This document shows, in pieces, positions 44,431 through 53,000 of a stretch of 64,000 nucleotides of DNA. Location of the stretch: assembly GCA_046309815.1 (NCBI GenBank), contig JBKCOJ010000010.1, forward strand, positions 124,001 to 188,000, written 5' to 3'. Within the stretch, counting starts at the first letter, position 1. Every line of letters begins with the position of its first letter. Source of the stretch: CAITNM01 sp021298215. GTDB taxonomy: Bacteria; Pseudomonadota; Alphaproteobacteria; Paracaedibacterales; CAITNM01. Below the pieces are notes generated by a model. That model had not been told where the DNA came from and did not search any database. It was given only the letters and a program-made list of their open reading frames with translations. The position numbers and the translations under genes are program-made.

Positions 44431-45315
44431 TTGATCAAGCGTAAGGATTCAACGTGTTTTGTATTTATGGTGGCGATCTTGATGTCTTCTCTTTTTACAC
44501 TGCGGGGGATGATGCCTGACAATTATCAAAATTTTACTATAGCTGTTGAGTCAAGAGCTTTGGGCAATGAATCTAGAGATCCTAAAATTCCAACACTAGC
44601 TTTGGGTGGAAAAATCCCAACGCTTAACCAAGCCGAATACATGACGCTAGAAAGCGATAAACTTTCGGATGAGTTTATTGAGTCTGCAGCAAAGTGGGGG
44701 AGAGAAGGGGTTCCTTCCGTTGATGTAGGGGCGGCTTATGGTATTATTTCGCTTATGGCCCTCGAGAGGGGAGCTATTCTTATTGCTAATGATGTTGAAA
44801 GAAGACATCTGCTTATTCTTAGAAAAAATGCGTCAAAACGAAATTTGAGTCGGCTTTTTTTAAACACGCGATCGTTTCCTGAACAGACTTCTTTCCCTCC
44901 AAATTCGGTAGGAGCGATTTTGCTGCGTCGAGTTGTGCATTTTCTTAATCCGTCGCAAATGGAATTGGCCATGGATAAAATTGTTGAGTGGTTAAAACCC
45001 GGTGGAAGCGTTTTTATTGTGACGATGAGCCCATATCATTATTCTCTAAAAGGTTTTGATACAACCTATGAAGAAAGATGGGAAAATGGAAATCCTTGGC
45101 CGGGTGAGATTCATAATATGCGCAGCTACATTCCTGATTGTGCTAAAGACATTCCGGATTATTTGCATGTGATGGATACGAGGCCGTTAATTCAAGCACT
45201 TGAAAAAAGAGGAATGGTAATTAAGCAAGCATACCTTTTTAATTATAAGCGTCTAAAATCACGTGGTGAAGATGTAAATGGCTACTGCGCCATCGAAGCC
45301 CAAAAGCCAATGTAG
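44431..45315 (+). CDS. SAM-dependent methyltransferase with signal peptide
   Basis: Class I methyltransferase fold, 294 aa. Motif I is VDVGAAYGIISLMAL, the acidic residue after strand 2 is in ANDVERR, and NSVGAILLRRVVHFL then LKPGGSVFIVT match motifs IV-V. I start at TTG 44431: AAGGA lies 8 nt upstream and this adds MIKRKDSTC, a basic n-region in front of the hydrophobic CFVFMVAILMSSLF, giving a complete Sec signal. From ATG 44467 the protein would lack the positive charges. An exported methyltransferase would need SAM outside the cell, as in a host cytosol. Target unknown. Confidence 0.75.
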   Translation: MIKRKDSTCFVFMVAILMSSLFTLRGMMPDNYQNFTIAVESRALGNESRDPKIPTLALGGKIPTLNQAEYMTLESDKLSDEFIESAAKWGREGVPSVDVGAAYGIISLMALERGAILIANDVERRHLLILRKNASKRNLSRLFLNTRSFPEQTSFPPNSVGAILLRRVVHFLNPSQMELAMDKIVEWLKPGGSVFIVTMSPYHYSLKGFDTTYEERWENGNPWPGEIHNMRSYIPDCAKDIPDYLHVMDTRPLIQALEKRGMVIKQAYLFNYKRLKSRGEDVNGYCAIEAQKPM

Positions 45316-45341
45316 ATGATGTGTTTTCTATGACGTTCCTC

Positions 45342-45380
45342 TACTTGATAGCATGATTCAGTGAATCATATCGATAAGTA
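45342..45380. repeat. Dyad between convergent genes
   Basis: A perfect 8-bp palindrome, ATGATTCA-G-TGAATCAT (45353-45369), is flanked by a further symmetric TACTT...AAGTA pair. It sits between the 3' ends of the secreted methyltransferase and the histidine kinase genes. There is no T-run, so simple termination is doubtful. Confidence 0.4.
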
Positions 45381-45437
45381 AGATGGGTGCATGTCTCAAT
45401 TTGCCTTTTCTGATCTCGAACTGGAAGAGATAAGAAT

Positions 45438-47134
45438 CTAATTTTTTCTCGTGAAAGCGTAAATATTGGATGCTTGATTAGGTTGTGAATTGAGATTCTG
45501 ATGTTGTTTGTAAGGCAAAGATAACCGTATATTAAGACCTTTATTAATCGTGCTAAATTCCTGAAATTTACCTCCAAATAATTCAACAAGACGGATAATT
45601 TCTTGAATGTCTAGGTCTGCACCATTGAAATGTTGGGAAGGTGGAAAGTGATGAGAATCGCGCAATCTTTTGATTTCAAAGCTGCTTAAACCAAAACCAT
45701 TATCTATTATCTGAATGATAAGATTTTTGTCATCATTACTAGCTTCTACATAAGTGCGTATCAGAATTTCACAACCATCTTTAGTGCCTTCTAACGCTAT
45801 GGATAAAAGACTTAGGATAATTTGTTTGAAACGCAGTTCATCTGTATCAAATAAGGGGATATTATCTTGAAATTCATACGTGATTTTTTTATTTTGCAAA
45901 AACGTTAATTGAGAGATAACTAACACGCTTTCTTCTAGAGTTTTGTTTACGTTCATGGGAAGGATGTTGACTTTGGCGGTTGAGAGTTGTTTTAATTGAA
46001 TAACATCCCCGTATATGTTTTCAATGATATGTAATTTTTCAGGATCACTGAGCGAATTTTTCAAAAAAATTCGAAGACGCCTTAAAATAATCTCACTTAA
46101 AACAAAAAAATCCTCATTAGATGTTTGTAAAAATTTTTCACGAGCTTTATAAGAAAGCTGCGAAACCTGAATTAAGTGTTTTCTAAATAAATAAAGTAAG
46201 AGCAAACAGAATATAGGTATTAAGCTAAATTCTAATACCCTAGGCAAAACAAGTGCATAAAATTTTTTTCTGGAGAGCGATGAATGATGGCCAACGAGAA
46301 TGATGTAGGGTAAGTCATTCATTTTTGTATAAAAGCGGTAATCAATATGATTGTGAAGTAAAGAATTCTTTAAAAATCCCTGCTTGGGCATGGTCAAAAT
46401 TTCTTGAAGGATCTCTGTGTGAAAGGGACTTTTAAAGTCAGCTTCGTTATCGGCCGTTTGTAAAATAACGTTTCCATCATAGTCTAGAATTATAAAGCTT
46501 ATCTGCTCAGCCTGAGTTAATCCTATAATTTTTGTAGTAATTGCAGCAACACTAATGCCTACTACTAGCATGCCTAAAAATTTGTTTTTTCTATATCAAT
46601 TATCCCAACGCCAGCTGGAATGACCCACAATCCACTTGGATTTCCAATTCCAGGTGGTGAAACTTGGAGTTTCCAAGGAATTTCACGGCATTTTTTTGTG
46701 TGAAGACGAAATGACATATCAATAGGGGTGGGGACTTTTCCAATCTGACTATTGGCTTGTTGCATATTTTTATCATCATCCCATTCGATAAAGGTGATGC
46801 ATGACTTAGCCTTGAAATCAGCTTCCCAAACCTGAGCTAGAAACCTCGCTATATAGTGGAGATCTTTAGCTTTATCGAAGCGCATAATTTGACGGCCGGC
46901 GTAGGATAAAATACGATTAGTTTCCTCTAAAAGCTCAGAAAATGTTTTTTCTATGTGACTAGCTTTTAAAGAAATTTCTCTATTTTCGTTGTGAATATGA
47001 GAAGTATAAATAGAATAACTTATGCCAGTTACTATCACAAAAGCTAAGATTATAATGACAGCAGCGTAATACCAAATGTCGTAAATCGGTATTTTTTTGC
47101 GACATAAGTAAGCTTCACTTTTTATTCTAAACAT
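45438..47134 (-). pseudogene. Degenerate sensor histidine kinase, frameshifted
   Basis: Two frames (47134-46574 and 46571-45438) form one sensor-kinase gene. A membrane helix (about 22-44) is followed by an extracytoplasmic sensor region, a second helix, and a kinase-like domain. The break lies in a run of six A on the coding strand (46590-46585): with seven A the codons read GAA AAA AAC AAA TTT TTA GGC ATG and the frame continues. The ATP lid keeps IIDNGFGLS (DxGxG). But the region aligned to the H-box, LSEIILRRLR, has no His, and the N-box reads SLLSIALEGT without Asn. So even if the frame is restored it should not autophosphorylate normally. No response regulator is adjacent. Confidence 0.72.
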
Positions 47135-47333
47135 CTAAATCTTTGTCAAAGCATTGAAGCGTAATTTTACCTACCGTATTTATTCTATTTTTTCAACTAT
47201 GTATTTATATAGGTGTAATTTTTATATTTTTAATGCTAGAATTCATTGTTTCATTATTATTATTTACATTCTTTTGAAGATAAGATACCTTCTAAAGGAA
47301 ACTACGTATATTTAATGCTATTTGTAGGCTGCC

Positions 47334-47753
47334 ATGAGTATTGCAAAGAAATTACGACAGGTGATGGACGAAAGGCATATATCTATTTATGCCCTTGAGA
47401 GAACCGCTGGCATGAAACCTAGCGTTGTACAAAATATCATTTATGGGCGCTCAAAAAACCCAGGCGTTGACACTATCAAAACCATCGCAAAAGCTTTGAA
47501 TTGCAGTGTCGCTGAACTTATTGAGGAAACAAATGATCATCTTCCTTTATTTGCTGCTCCTCTAGAGCCTTGGAATCTTTCTCTTTTTGTGGAATCCTTA
47601 AAAGCGCTCGAGCTGGTGATTAAAGAGCAAAGTTTGACAATTTCCCAAAAGGATACCTTCTCGCTTGCACAAGAAATTTATAAATATGCCGCACATAGTC
47701 CTGCTAGTACTGTTGATTTAACGTTTGTACGCTGGTTGCTTAGTAAAAAATAG
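47334..47753 (+). CDS. XRE-family transcription regulator
   Basis: Cro/CI-type helix-turn-helix protein, 139 aa. The HTH spans about 5-60 (MKPSVVQNIIYGRSKNPGVDTIKTIAKAL). The remaining 75 residues are helical and may dimerise (ISQKDTFSLAQEIYKYA). It stands 199 nt from the divergent broken kinase gene, with no clear operator palindrome between. It is not next to any toxin or phage gene. It could control the small genes that follow. Confidence 0.85.
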   Translation: MSIAKKLRQVMDERHISIYALERTAGMKPSVVQNIIYGRSKNPGVDTIKTIAKALNCSVAELIEETNDHLPLFAAPLEPWNLSLFVESLKALELVIKEQSLTISQKDTFSLAQEIYKYAAHSPASTVDLTFVRWLLSKK

Positions 47754-47857
47754 AAATTTAGCACCATAAAATTTTTATCATTTTAATATTAAATATACGT
47801 TAACTTGCGAAAAATAATGCATTAAACATCTTTTAAATACGTAATTAAGGCCTCGCC

Positions 47858-48079
47858 ATGAAAATGAAGAAGAATCTTATATTGCAACTTACGTTGGCAA
47901 GCTTAGTGCTGAATGTCATTACGATTCTTTTAACCTGCCTAAGCCACTCTTTAGATAGCGCGTCCCCTTTTGCGCAAAGTGCTCATAAAGAAATGTCTAG
48001 CTCGGTGGTTTGTGAGGAAGCGATTAGAAAGCAGTTGCTATCGCAAGCCGATGCACTGCTTACAAGTCTCGTCATTTAA
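47858..48079 (+). CDS. Small protein with signal or anchor
   Basis: Short 73-aa protein starting MKMKKNLILQLTL, with one long hydrophobic stretch (about 8-27, LASLVLNVITILLTCL), so it is either anchored or cleaved. The rest is polar with one Cys. AAGG lies upstream of the ATG. It is followed 37 nt later by an unknown protein in the same direction. No known family was recognised. Confidence 0.55.
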   Translation: MKMKKNLILQLTLASLVLNVITILLTCLSHSLDSASPFAQSAHKEMSSSVVCEEAIRKQLLSQADALLTSLVI

Positions 48080-48116
48080 GGTGAAAAAAAGAAAAATTTA
48101 ACGCGCAGGGTGAACG

Positions 48117-48461
48117 ATGAAAAAGCAAGCAGTTTCTCCCAATCATGAGCAAATATGCTCCATCCAAGAACGCCAGCGGCTTAGTCAATGGCCGCGTATT
48201 GGTATTCGTCTTGAAAAAGTCATGGCAGAGGCTGGACAAATGGAAGATGTTGCCAGGCTGTTGCGGGAAGACGAAGGCTATGCGGAAAGTTATACGATTG
48301 AAGAACAAATTCAGCGTGCATCTGATCGCCTGCGTACTTCCATCCGTGCCTTTGAGAAAGCCCATCACGTGAAGGTGGAAATTTTCACCGCTTTCAGTCC
48401 TTTTGCCGATTACACCGATGAATTCCTTCCCCATATCCAAAAACCTAATGAGATGTCGTAA
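48117..48461 (+). CDS. Hypothetical protein
   Basis: Unrecognised soluble protein, 114 aa, rich in Arg and Glu and predicted helical (VARLLREDEGYAESYT). It lacks a signal. It has a normal amino-acid profile, unlike the opposite-strand frame. It could be co-transcribed with the small gene at 47858. It ends 3 nt from the converging PLD-family gene at 48465. Confidence 0.55.
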   Translation: MKKQAVSPNHEQICSIQERQRLSQWPRIGIRLEKVMAEAGQMEDVARLLREDEGYAESYTIEEQIQRASDRLRTSIRAFEKAHHVKVEIFTAFSPFADYTDEFLPHIQKPNEMS

Positions 48462-48464
48462 GGA

Positions 48465-49109
48465 TTAACGGCGTGCTTGGCGCTTTGCCTTAGGCTTTTT
48501 TATTGTTTCATATGCATTTGATGTACTAAGTCGCTTTTTGAAATTCTCATTATAAAGTGCTGCAAACTCTTTATTTTTGATAATCGTTACATTTTCAGCA
48601 TTTCGTTTTTCCGCGTTATTGCTGAAGTTATAAGATCCACCAATGATTGTTTCCCTATCAATAATAATAATTTTGTTATGAGCAATCGCTGGCTTGTCAT
48701 CAATATACACAGCAATTCCAGCTTGCTTTAGAGCATTGATTTGTGTGTATTTTTCATAACGCTGACTTTTATCAGCAATTACGGTTACCTTCACGTTGCG
48801 TATTTTGGCGCGAATAAGAGCATCAGCAATAGGCTTAGACGTAAGACTGTAGGCTTGCATTTGCACCGATAATTGCGCTTTATCAATTTCTTGAATGATT
48901 AATGGCAAACAAGCTTGGCCTGGCGTAAAACAAGCGCGGCAGCTAAAATTTTTAGCATCAATAACAGCAGAAGAAGTTGGCTGGTAATCAGGATGAAGCA
49001 CTAAATGCGTTGCAAGGCCCGCAAGAAAAGCACCTAGTATTATTGGTAGCAACTTAATGTTTTTAGAGATAAAGCGTGGAACGTACGAAGTACGAGAATG
49101 CTTGCTCAT
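48465..49109 (-). CDS. Secreted phospholipase D-family protein
   Basis: Single-HKD PLD protein, 214 aa. An N-terminal membrane/signal segment (about 18-39) follows a basic start. The catalytic motif is complete: His144, Lys146, Asp151, Gly158, Ser159 and Asn161 (AHNKIIIID...GGSYNF). Such one-motif proteins dimerise to make the active site. Relatives are the endonuclease Nuc of plasmid pKM101 and the Rickettsia Pld protein, linked to phagosome escape. Whether it cuts DNA or lipids cannot be told. It has several Cys (FSCRAC, GQAC) that fit export. Start ATG at 49109. Confidence 0.86.
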   Translation of the reverse strand: MSKHSRTSYVPRFISKNIKLLPIILGAFLAGLATHLVLHPDYQPTSSAVIDAKNFSCRACFTPGQACLPLIIQEIDKAQLSVQMQAYSLTSKPIADALIRAKIRNVKVTVIADKSQRYEKYTQINALKQAGIAVYIDDKPAIAHNKIIIIDRETIIGGSYNFSNNAEKRNAENVTIIKNKEFAALYNENFKKRLSTSNAYETIKKPKAKRQARR

Positions 49110-49285
49110 AACGTTCTTTTGTTAGTTCGATTAGATATGCTGAACCTATTAAAAATGATAGCTAGGCATTTGGCAATCCTTCGTGAGTAAGAATTTCATC
49201 TAATATTTAATAAAAACAATAAATATTAATAATTTATTATATTTTTAGGCTGTATAATTTTCATTATTATTTAAAATAAGATATT

Positions 49286-50185
49286 ATGAGAGTTAATATA
49301 TTTTTTTATTCACTCCTAATATTATTCTCGTCACTTTTTGCAGCAGGAAAAGTGCTTCCCGAAACTAATAGAAAAGATCTAAATCAACCTATTCAAAAAA
49401 AATCTAAAGCTAAGCCTAGATTTACAACAAGCACTAAATATTCAGCATCCGTAGAAAAACCAGTTGATAGCAGAGCACGCTGGACGAAGTGGCTTAATCT
49501 CAGAAAAATTCCTAAACAACGTGATGAAAAAGTTCTGGTTTCCCCAGCATCGTCTATGGATTCTCGTGACACAACCATTTCAGCCATTACGCAAGACAGC
49601 GCATTATTTTCACCACGTCTAAAGGTGTCTCCAAGAGTAGGAAATAATCAAAGTTTAAAAATTGTGCCTGCTGATTCAGAGCTCAACGATGCAGTTGTTT
49701 CTAGCAATGATAGTTTGGCGACAACGCAAGTTGAGAGACTTCCAGCGCATTCAAGTTCTTCGCTTGCTGGAACAGATGTGCTGATGCCAGCAGCAGCGCC
49801 GCTGCAAATGGAATCTCACTTTTCCTCAGGGCCAGATATGTCATCTCAAGAAATATATGATGTGCCGAAAACGAAAGAAGCCATAGAAAGAAAACGAAGG
49901 AATTTATACGATGCTTTGAAGGATTGGCATAGTGATCTTGCAACAAAACGAGCAGAAAGTATTCGTTTACAAAATGAGATAGCACACTTAAAGTTGACCC
50001 AAATTAGAGGTGAGCAAAGAAGGAAGGAAGGGGAGTTGCGTGATTGTCACGATGATATTGATTGGATACAAGGTCATATTAATCGATGCAACAATCAATT
50101 AGCCAAATTACCAATGGAAGATATAGAAGAAAAACCAAGATCGAAAGCGCGTAGAGGCGGGGTTATTCTTGAGGTTATTAATTAA
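49286..50185 (+). CDS. Secreted coiled-coil protein
   Basis: Unrecognised protein of 299 aa with a signal peptide (MRVNIFFYSLLILFSSLFAAG, cut near residue 20). The middle (30-190) is low complexity, rich in Ser, Pro and Lys. Residues about 195-265 form a strongly heptad-like coiled coil (RRNLYDALKDWHSDL, LQNEIAHLKL, RRKEGEL), and the tail is basic. Such layouts occur in effector or surface proteins but no function follows from sequence. It lies 63 nt upstream of mtaB in the same direction. Confidence 0.7.
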   Translation: MRVNIFFYSLLILFSSLFAAGKVLPETNRKDLNQPIQKKSKAKPRFTTSTKYSASVEKPVDSRARWTKWLNLRKIPKQRDEKVLVSPASSMDSRDTTISAITQDSALFSPRLKVSPRVGNNQSLKIVPADSELNDAVVSSNDSLATTQVERLPAHSSSSLAGTDVLMPAAAPLQMESHFSSGPDMSSQEIYDVPKTKEAIERKRRNLYDALKDWHSDLATKRAESIRLQNEIAHLKLTQIRGEQRRKEGELRDCHDDIDWIQGHINRCNNQLAKLPMEDIEEKPRSKARRGGVILEVIN

Positions 50186-50247
50186 ATTCACTCATTCTCT
50201 CACAACTGTGCTATATTCTTATCCACTTTAGGAAATACATTTAGTGC

Positions 50248-51510
50248 ATGTCGTCTTCAAATCAAGTCATTACACTTGGTTGCCGGTTGAATACTTATGA
50301 ATCAGAAGTTATTCAAAATTTGGCAACTCAAGCCGGTGTTAATAATACAGTGTTTGTAAATACATGCGCGGTAACATCAGAAGCTGAGCGTCAAGCCCGA
50401 CAAACTATTCGTAAAATTCGTCGCCAAAACCCCAATGCACAGATTATTGTAACAGGCTGCAGCGCGCAAATTAATCCATCTCAATATCAGGAAATGCCTG
50501 AAGTTTCCAAGGTCATTGGTAATGAAGAAAAGATGCAACTCCAAACCTATATGCATCTGCATAGCGCCGATAAGGTTGTCGTAAGCGATATTATGGAAGT
50601 GCGAGAAACAGCAGCGCATCTGGTGTCAGGCTTTGATGGTAAGGCAAGGGCTTTTGTCCAAGTGCAGAATGGCTGTGATCATCGCTGTACTTTTTGCACC
50701 ATTCCCTATGGACGCGGTAATTCACGAAGCGTTGCTATTGGCGAAATTGTGGCGCAAATTCGAAAGCTTTTAGAAAATGGCTATCAAGAGATTGTTTTTA
50801 CAGGCGTTGATATTACAGCCTATGGCGCTGATCTACCAGGGCAGCCAACGCTTGGGCAAATGATTCGCCGGGTATTGGGATTGGTGCCTGAGCTAAAGCG
50901 ATTACGCTTATCTTCTCTTGATCCAGTCGAAATCGATGAAGATTTGTGGCGCTTAATCGGCGAAGAAGAGCGGCTAATGCCGCATTTACATCTTAGCCTG
51001 CAAGCGGGTGATAACATGATCTTAAAACGCATGAAACGTCGTCATTTGCGTGAAGATGCTATTGCCTTCAGTGAGCGCGCAAAAAAGTTGCGTCCCGATG
51101 TTGTGTTTGGGGCCGATTTAATTGCTGGTTTTCCAACTGAAACCGAAGAAATGTTTGAAAATTCCTTACGTATTGTTGAGGAATGCTCGCTTACGTATTT
51201 GCACGTGTTTCCCTATTCATCCCGTCCAGGTACGCCCGCAGCACGTATGCCGCAGCTTGATGGTAATATAATCAAAGAGCGAGCTCGTTTACTGCGTGAG
51301 CGAGGGGAAAAGGCTATTACTCGAACGCTTAATACGTTTGTGGGAAAGACCGTAAATACGCTTGTTGAAGAGCTCGATGGTGAGCTGATCAAAGGAAAAA
51401 CTGACCATTTTGCACCTATTCACATTGCAGGATCTGCTAGCATTGCATCAGTTATTCCCGTTAGAATTACAAAAGTTATGGATGATTATTTAATTGGGCA
51501 GCGTTTGTGA
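50248..51510 (+). CDS. mtaB: tRNA t6A37 methylthiotransferase MtaB
   Basis: Radical SAM methylthiotransferase, 420 aa, making ms2t6A at position 37 of tRNAs. The N-terminal UPF0004 cluster cysteines appear in LGCRLNTYES, NTCAVTSEA and TGCSAQINP; the radical SAM cluster is in GCDHRCTFCTIPYGRG. GADLIAGFPTET and the C-terminal TRAM-like region are typical. The group matches MtaB rather than MiaB by LGCRLN and IPYGRGNSRS. Its end overlaps the ftsY start (GTGA), as often seen in alphaproteobacteria. Confidence 0.95.
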   Translation: MSSSNQVITLGCRLNTYESEVIQNLATQAGVNNTVFVNTCAVTSEAERQARQTIRKIRRQNPNAQIIVTGCSAQINPSQYQEMPEVSKVIGNEEKMQLQTYMHLHSADKVVVSDIMEVRETAAHLVSGFDGKARAFVQVQNGCDHRCTFCTIPYGRGNSRSVAIGEIVAQIRKLLENGYQEIVFTGVDITAYGADLPGQPTLGQMIRRVLGLVPELKRLRLSSLDPVEIDEDLWRLIGEEERLMPHLHLSLQAGDNMILKRMKRRHLREDAIAFSERAKKLRPDVVFGADLIAGFPTETEEMFENSLRIVEECSLTYLHVFPYSSRPGTPAARMPQLDGNIIKERARLLRERGEKAITRTLNTFVGKTVNTLVEELDGELIKGKTDHFAPIHIAGSASIASVIPVRITKVMDDYLIGQRL

Positions 51511-52412
51511 GTTTTTGGAAAAAATTAAAATCTGGTCTTTCAAAGACATCGCAAACATTAACACAAGGGATTACGTCCGTTTTTACCCATAAAAAACTGG
51601 ATGAAGAGACGCTTGATGCTTTTGAAGATCTACTTATTTCAACGGATATGGGAGTAAAAACAGCTACAGAACTTCGTGATTTACTTAAAAAGCAACGCCT
51701 GCATCAAGAAATTTCTGAACCAGAAATAAAAGAATGGTTGGCTGAAGAAATCACAAAAATTTTAGAGCCCGTTGCTGCCTCTCTTACAATTGATAAAAAA
51801 CCTCATGTTGTCTTAGTTGTTGGAGTGAATGGCGCAGGAAAAACCACAACCATCGCTAAGCTTAGTCAACAGTGGCAAGAAGAGGGCAAAAAAGTACTCT
51901 GGGCCGCTGGAGACACATTTCGCTCAGCAGCTGTTGAGCAATTACAGGTATGGGGGGATCGTTTAAATATTGATGTTTGCACAACAAAATCAGGAGGTGA
52001 TGCCGCGGGTTTAGCTTTCGATGCTTTTCAAAAAGCTGTACAAAATAAAGCGAATATTTTATGCATTGATACAGCGGGTAGGTTGCAGAACAAAAAGCAT
52101 CTTATGGAAGAGCTAGAAAAAATTGTTCGCGTACTTAAAAAAGCAGAACCTTCCGCACCACATACTGTTTTATTGGTGCTGGACGCAACAACAGGGCAAA
52201 ATGCTATCGATCAAGTGAAAATTTTTCAAGAGATTATAGGTATTAATGCTCTTGTTATCACTAAGTTAGATGGCACCGCCAAGGGCGGTGTTGTTGTTGC
52301 TCTGGCCAAACAATTCTCCATTCCTATAATTGCCCTAGGCGTTGGAGAAAGTGCAGAAGACCTTAAGTCTTTTGACGCTTCTGATTTTTCTAGAGCTCTC
52401 GTGAGTGCTTAA
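51507..52412 (+). CDS. ftsY: SRP receptor FtsY
   Basis: SRP-type GTPase, 301 aa, that docks ribosomes with SRP at the membrane. NG domains only: the N domain has helical TLDAFEDLLISTDMGVKTA; the G domain has GVNGAGKTTTIAKL (G1), DTAGRLQNK (G3), TKLDGTAKGG (G4) and VGESAEDLKSFD near the C-terminus. The acidic A domain of E. coli is absent, as normal for alphaproteobacteria. GTG start at 51507 overlaps mtaB by 4 nt. Confidence 0.97.
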   Translation: MSFWKKLKSGLSKTSQTLTQGITSVFTHKKLDEETLDAFEDLLISTDMGVKTATELRDLLKKQRLHQEISEPEIKEWLAEEITKILEPVAASLTIDKKPHVVLVVGVNGAGKTTTIAKLSQQWQEEGKKVLWAAGDTFRSAAVEQLQVWGDRLNIDVCTTKSGGDAAGLAFDAFQKAVQNKANILCIDTAGRLQNKKHLMEELEKIVRVLKKAEPSAPHTVLLVLDATTGQNAIDQVKIFQEIIGINALVITKLDGTAKGGVVVALAKQFSIPIIALGVGESAEDLKSFDASDFSRALVSA

Positions 52413-52423
52413 TAGCTTTAGTT

Positions 52424-52460
52424 AAGCCCTTTAATAAAAAAGCATTTTTCCAAAGGGCTT
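52424..52460. repeat. Inverted repeat after ftsY
   Basis: AAGCCCTTT (52424-52432) pairs with AAAGGGCTT (52452-52460) across a 19-nt AT-rich loop. It lies between the converging ftsY and 52481 genes. No T-run follows on either strand, so it is not a standard terminator but may still slow polymerase or protect the 3' end. Confidence 0.45.
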
Positions 52461-52480
52461 CCTAATAACTAGAATGGCTT

Positions 52481-52783
52481 TTATAGAATAACTTCTAATA
52501 AACTATAGTCGCCGCGTCCCATATAAAGATCTCCTTCTAGAACTTTTAGAGCTGCTGCTTCTAGTGTTGCAGATCGTTCAAATCCAGGTATTTCATCTAC
52601 GCAATTAATACCATCTTCTCGTAAATGCTGTATGCGTTCCCACAATCTTTGGCACTGTTGGTCAATTTTACAGTCATTTCTTAGAGCATGCCCTTTATCT
52701 ACATGATAACAATTTAGATAACTTGCTGGGTTTCTTTCTTCTCTAGTGTAAGGACTAGACGCAGTAATAATGTCTACTATCAT
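52481..52783 (-). CDS. Hypothetical protein
   Basis: Unrecognised 100-aa soluble protein. A good AGGAG ribosome site lies before ATG 52783. It is acidic with five cysteines or near-cysteine positions (NCYHVD, NDCKID, QQCQRL, INCVDE), perhaps binding metal, but no known pattern results. It has no signal. It converges with ftsY across an inverted repeat. Confidence 0.6.
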   Translation of the reverse strand: MIVDIITASSPYTREERNPASYLNCYHVDKGHALRNDCKIDQQCQRLWERIQHLREDGINCVDEIPGFERSATLEAAALKVLEGDLYMGRGDYSLLEVIL

Positions 52784-53000
52784 GATACATCTCCTTATTT
52801 TTTTCTAAGTGATCAATTCTAGCAACGTGAGTTATAGTTTTTTATATTTAAAAGTCAATAGTTTCTGTGAAAAAATGGTTAAGTATTAGCAATTTTATAA
52901 GCATTCAGATGGATTCATGCACTCTTTATAAGTAATTAGCATGACAAAATCTCTAATTTTTACTACCTTAAAGAACTGAAAATATAAATTTGGTTTTTTT

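Noticed and set aside
47334..47753. Prophage or toxin-antitoxin region at the XRE regulator
   Set aside because: No integrase, phage structural or toxin-like gene is adjacent.
48072..48440. Open frame on the minus strand over the 48117-48461 gene
   Set aside because: Its composition is unlike a protein (many Phe/His/Cys runs) and the plus-strand frame has a better start and normal composition.
52424..52460. Rho-independent terminator of ftsY
   Set aside because: The 9-bp stem has no T-run on either strand and a long loop, so it was listed only as an inverted repeat.
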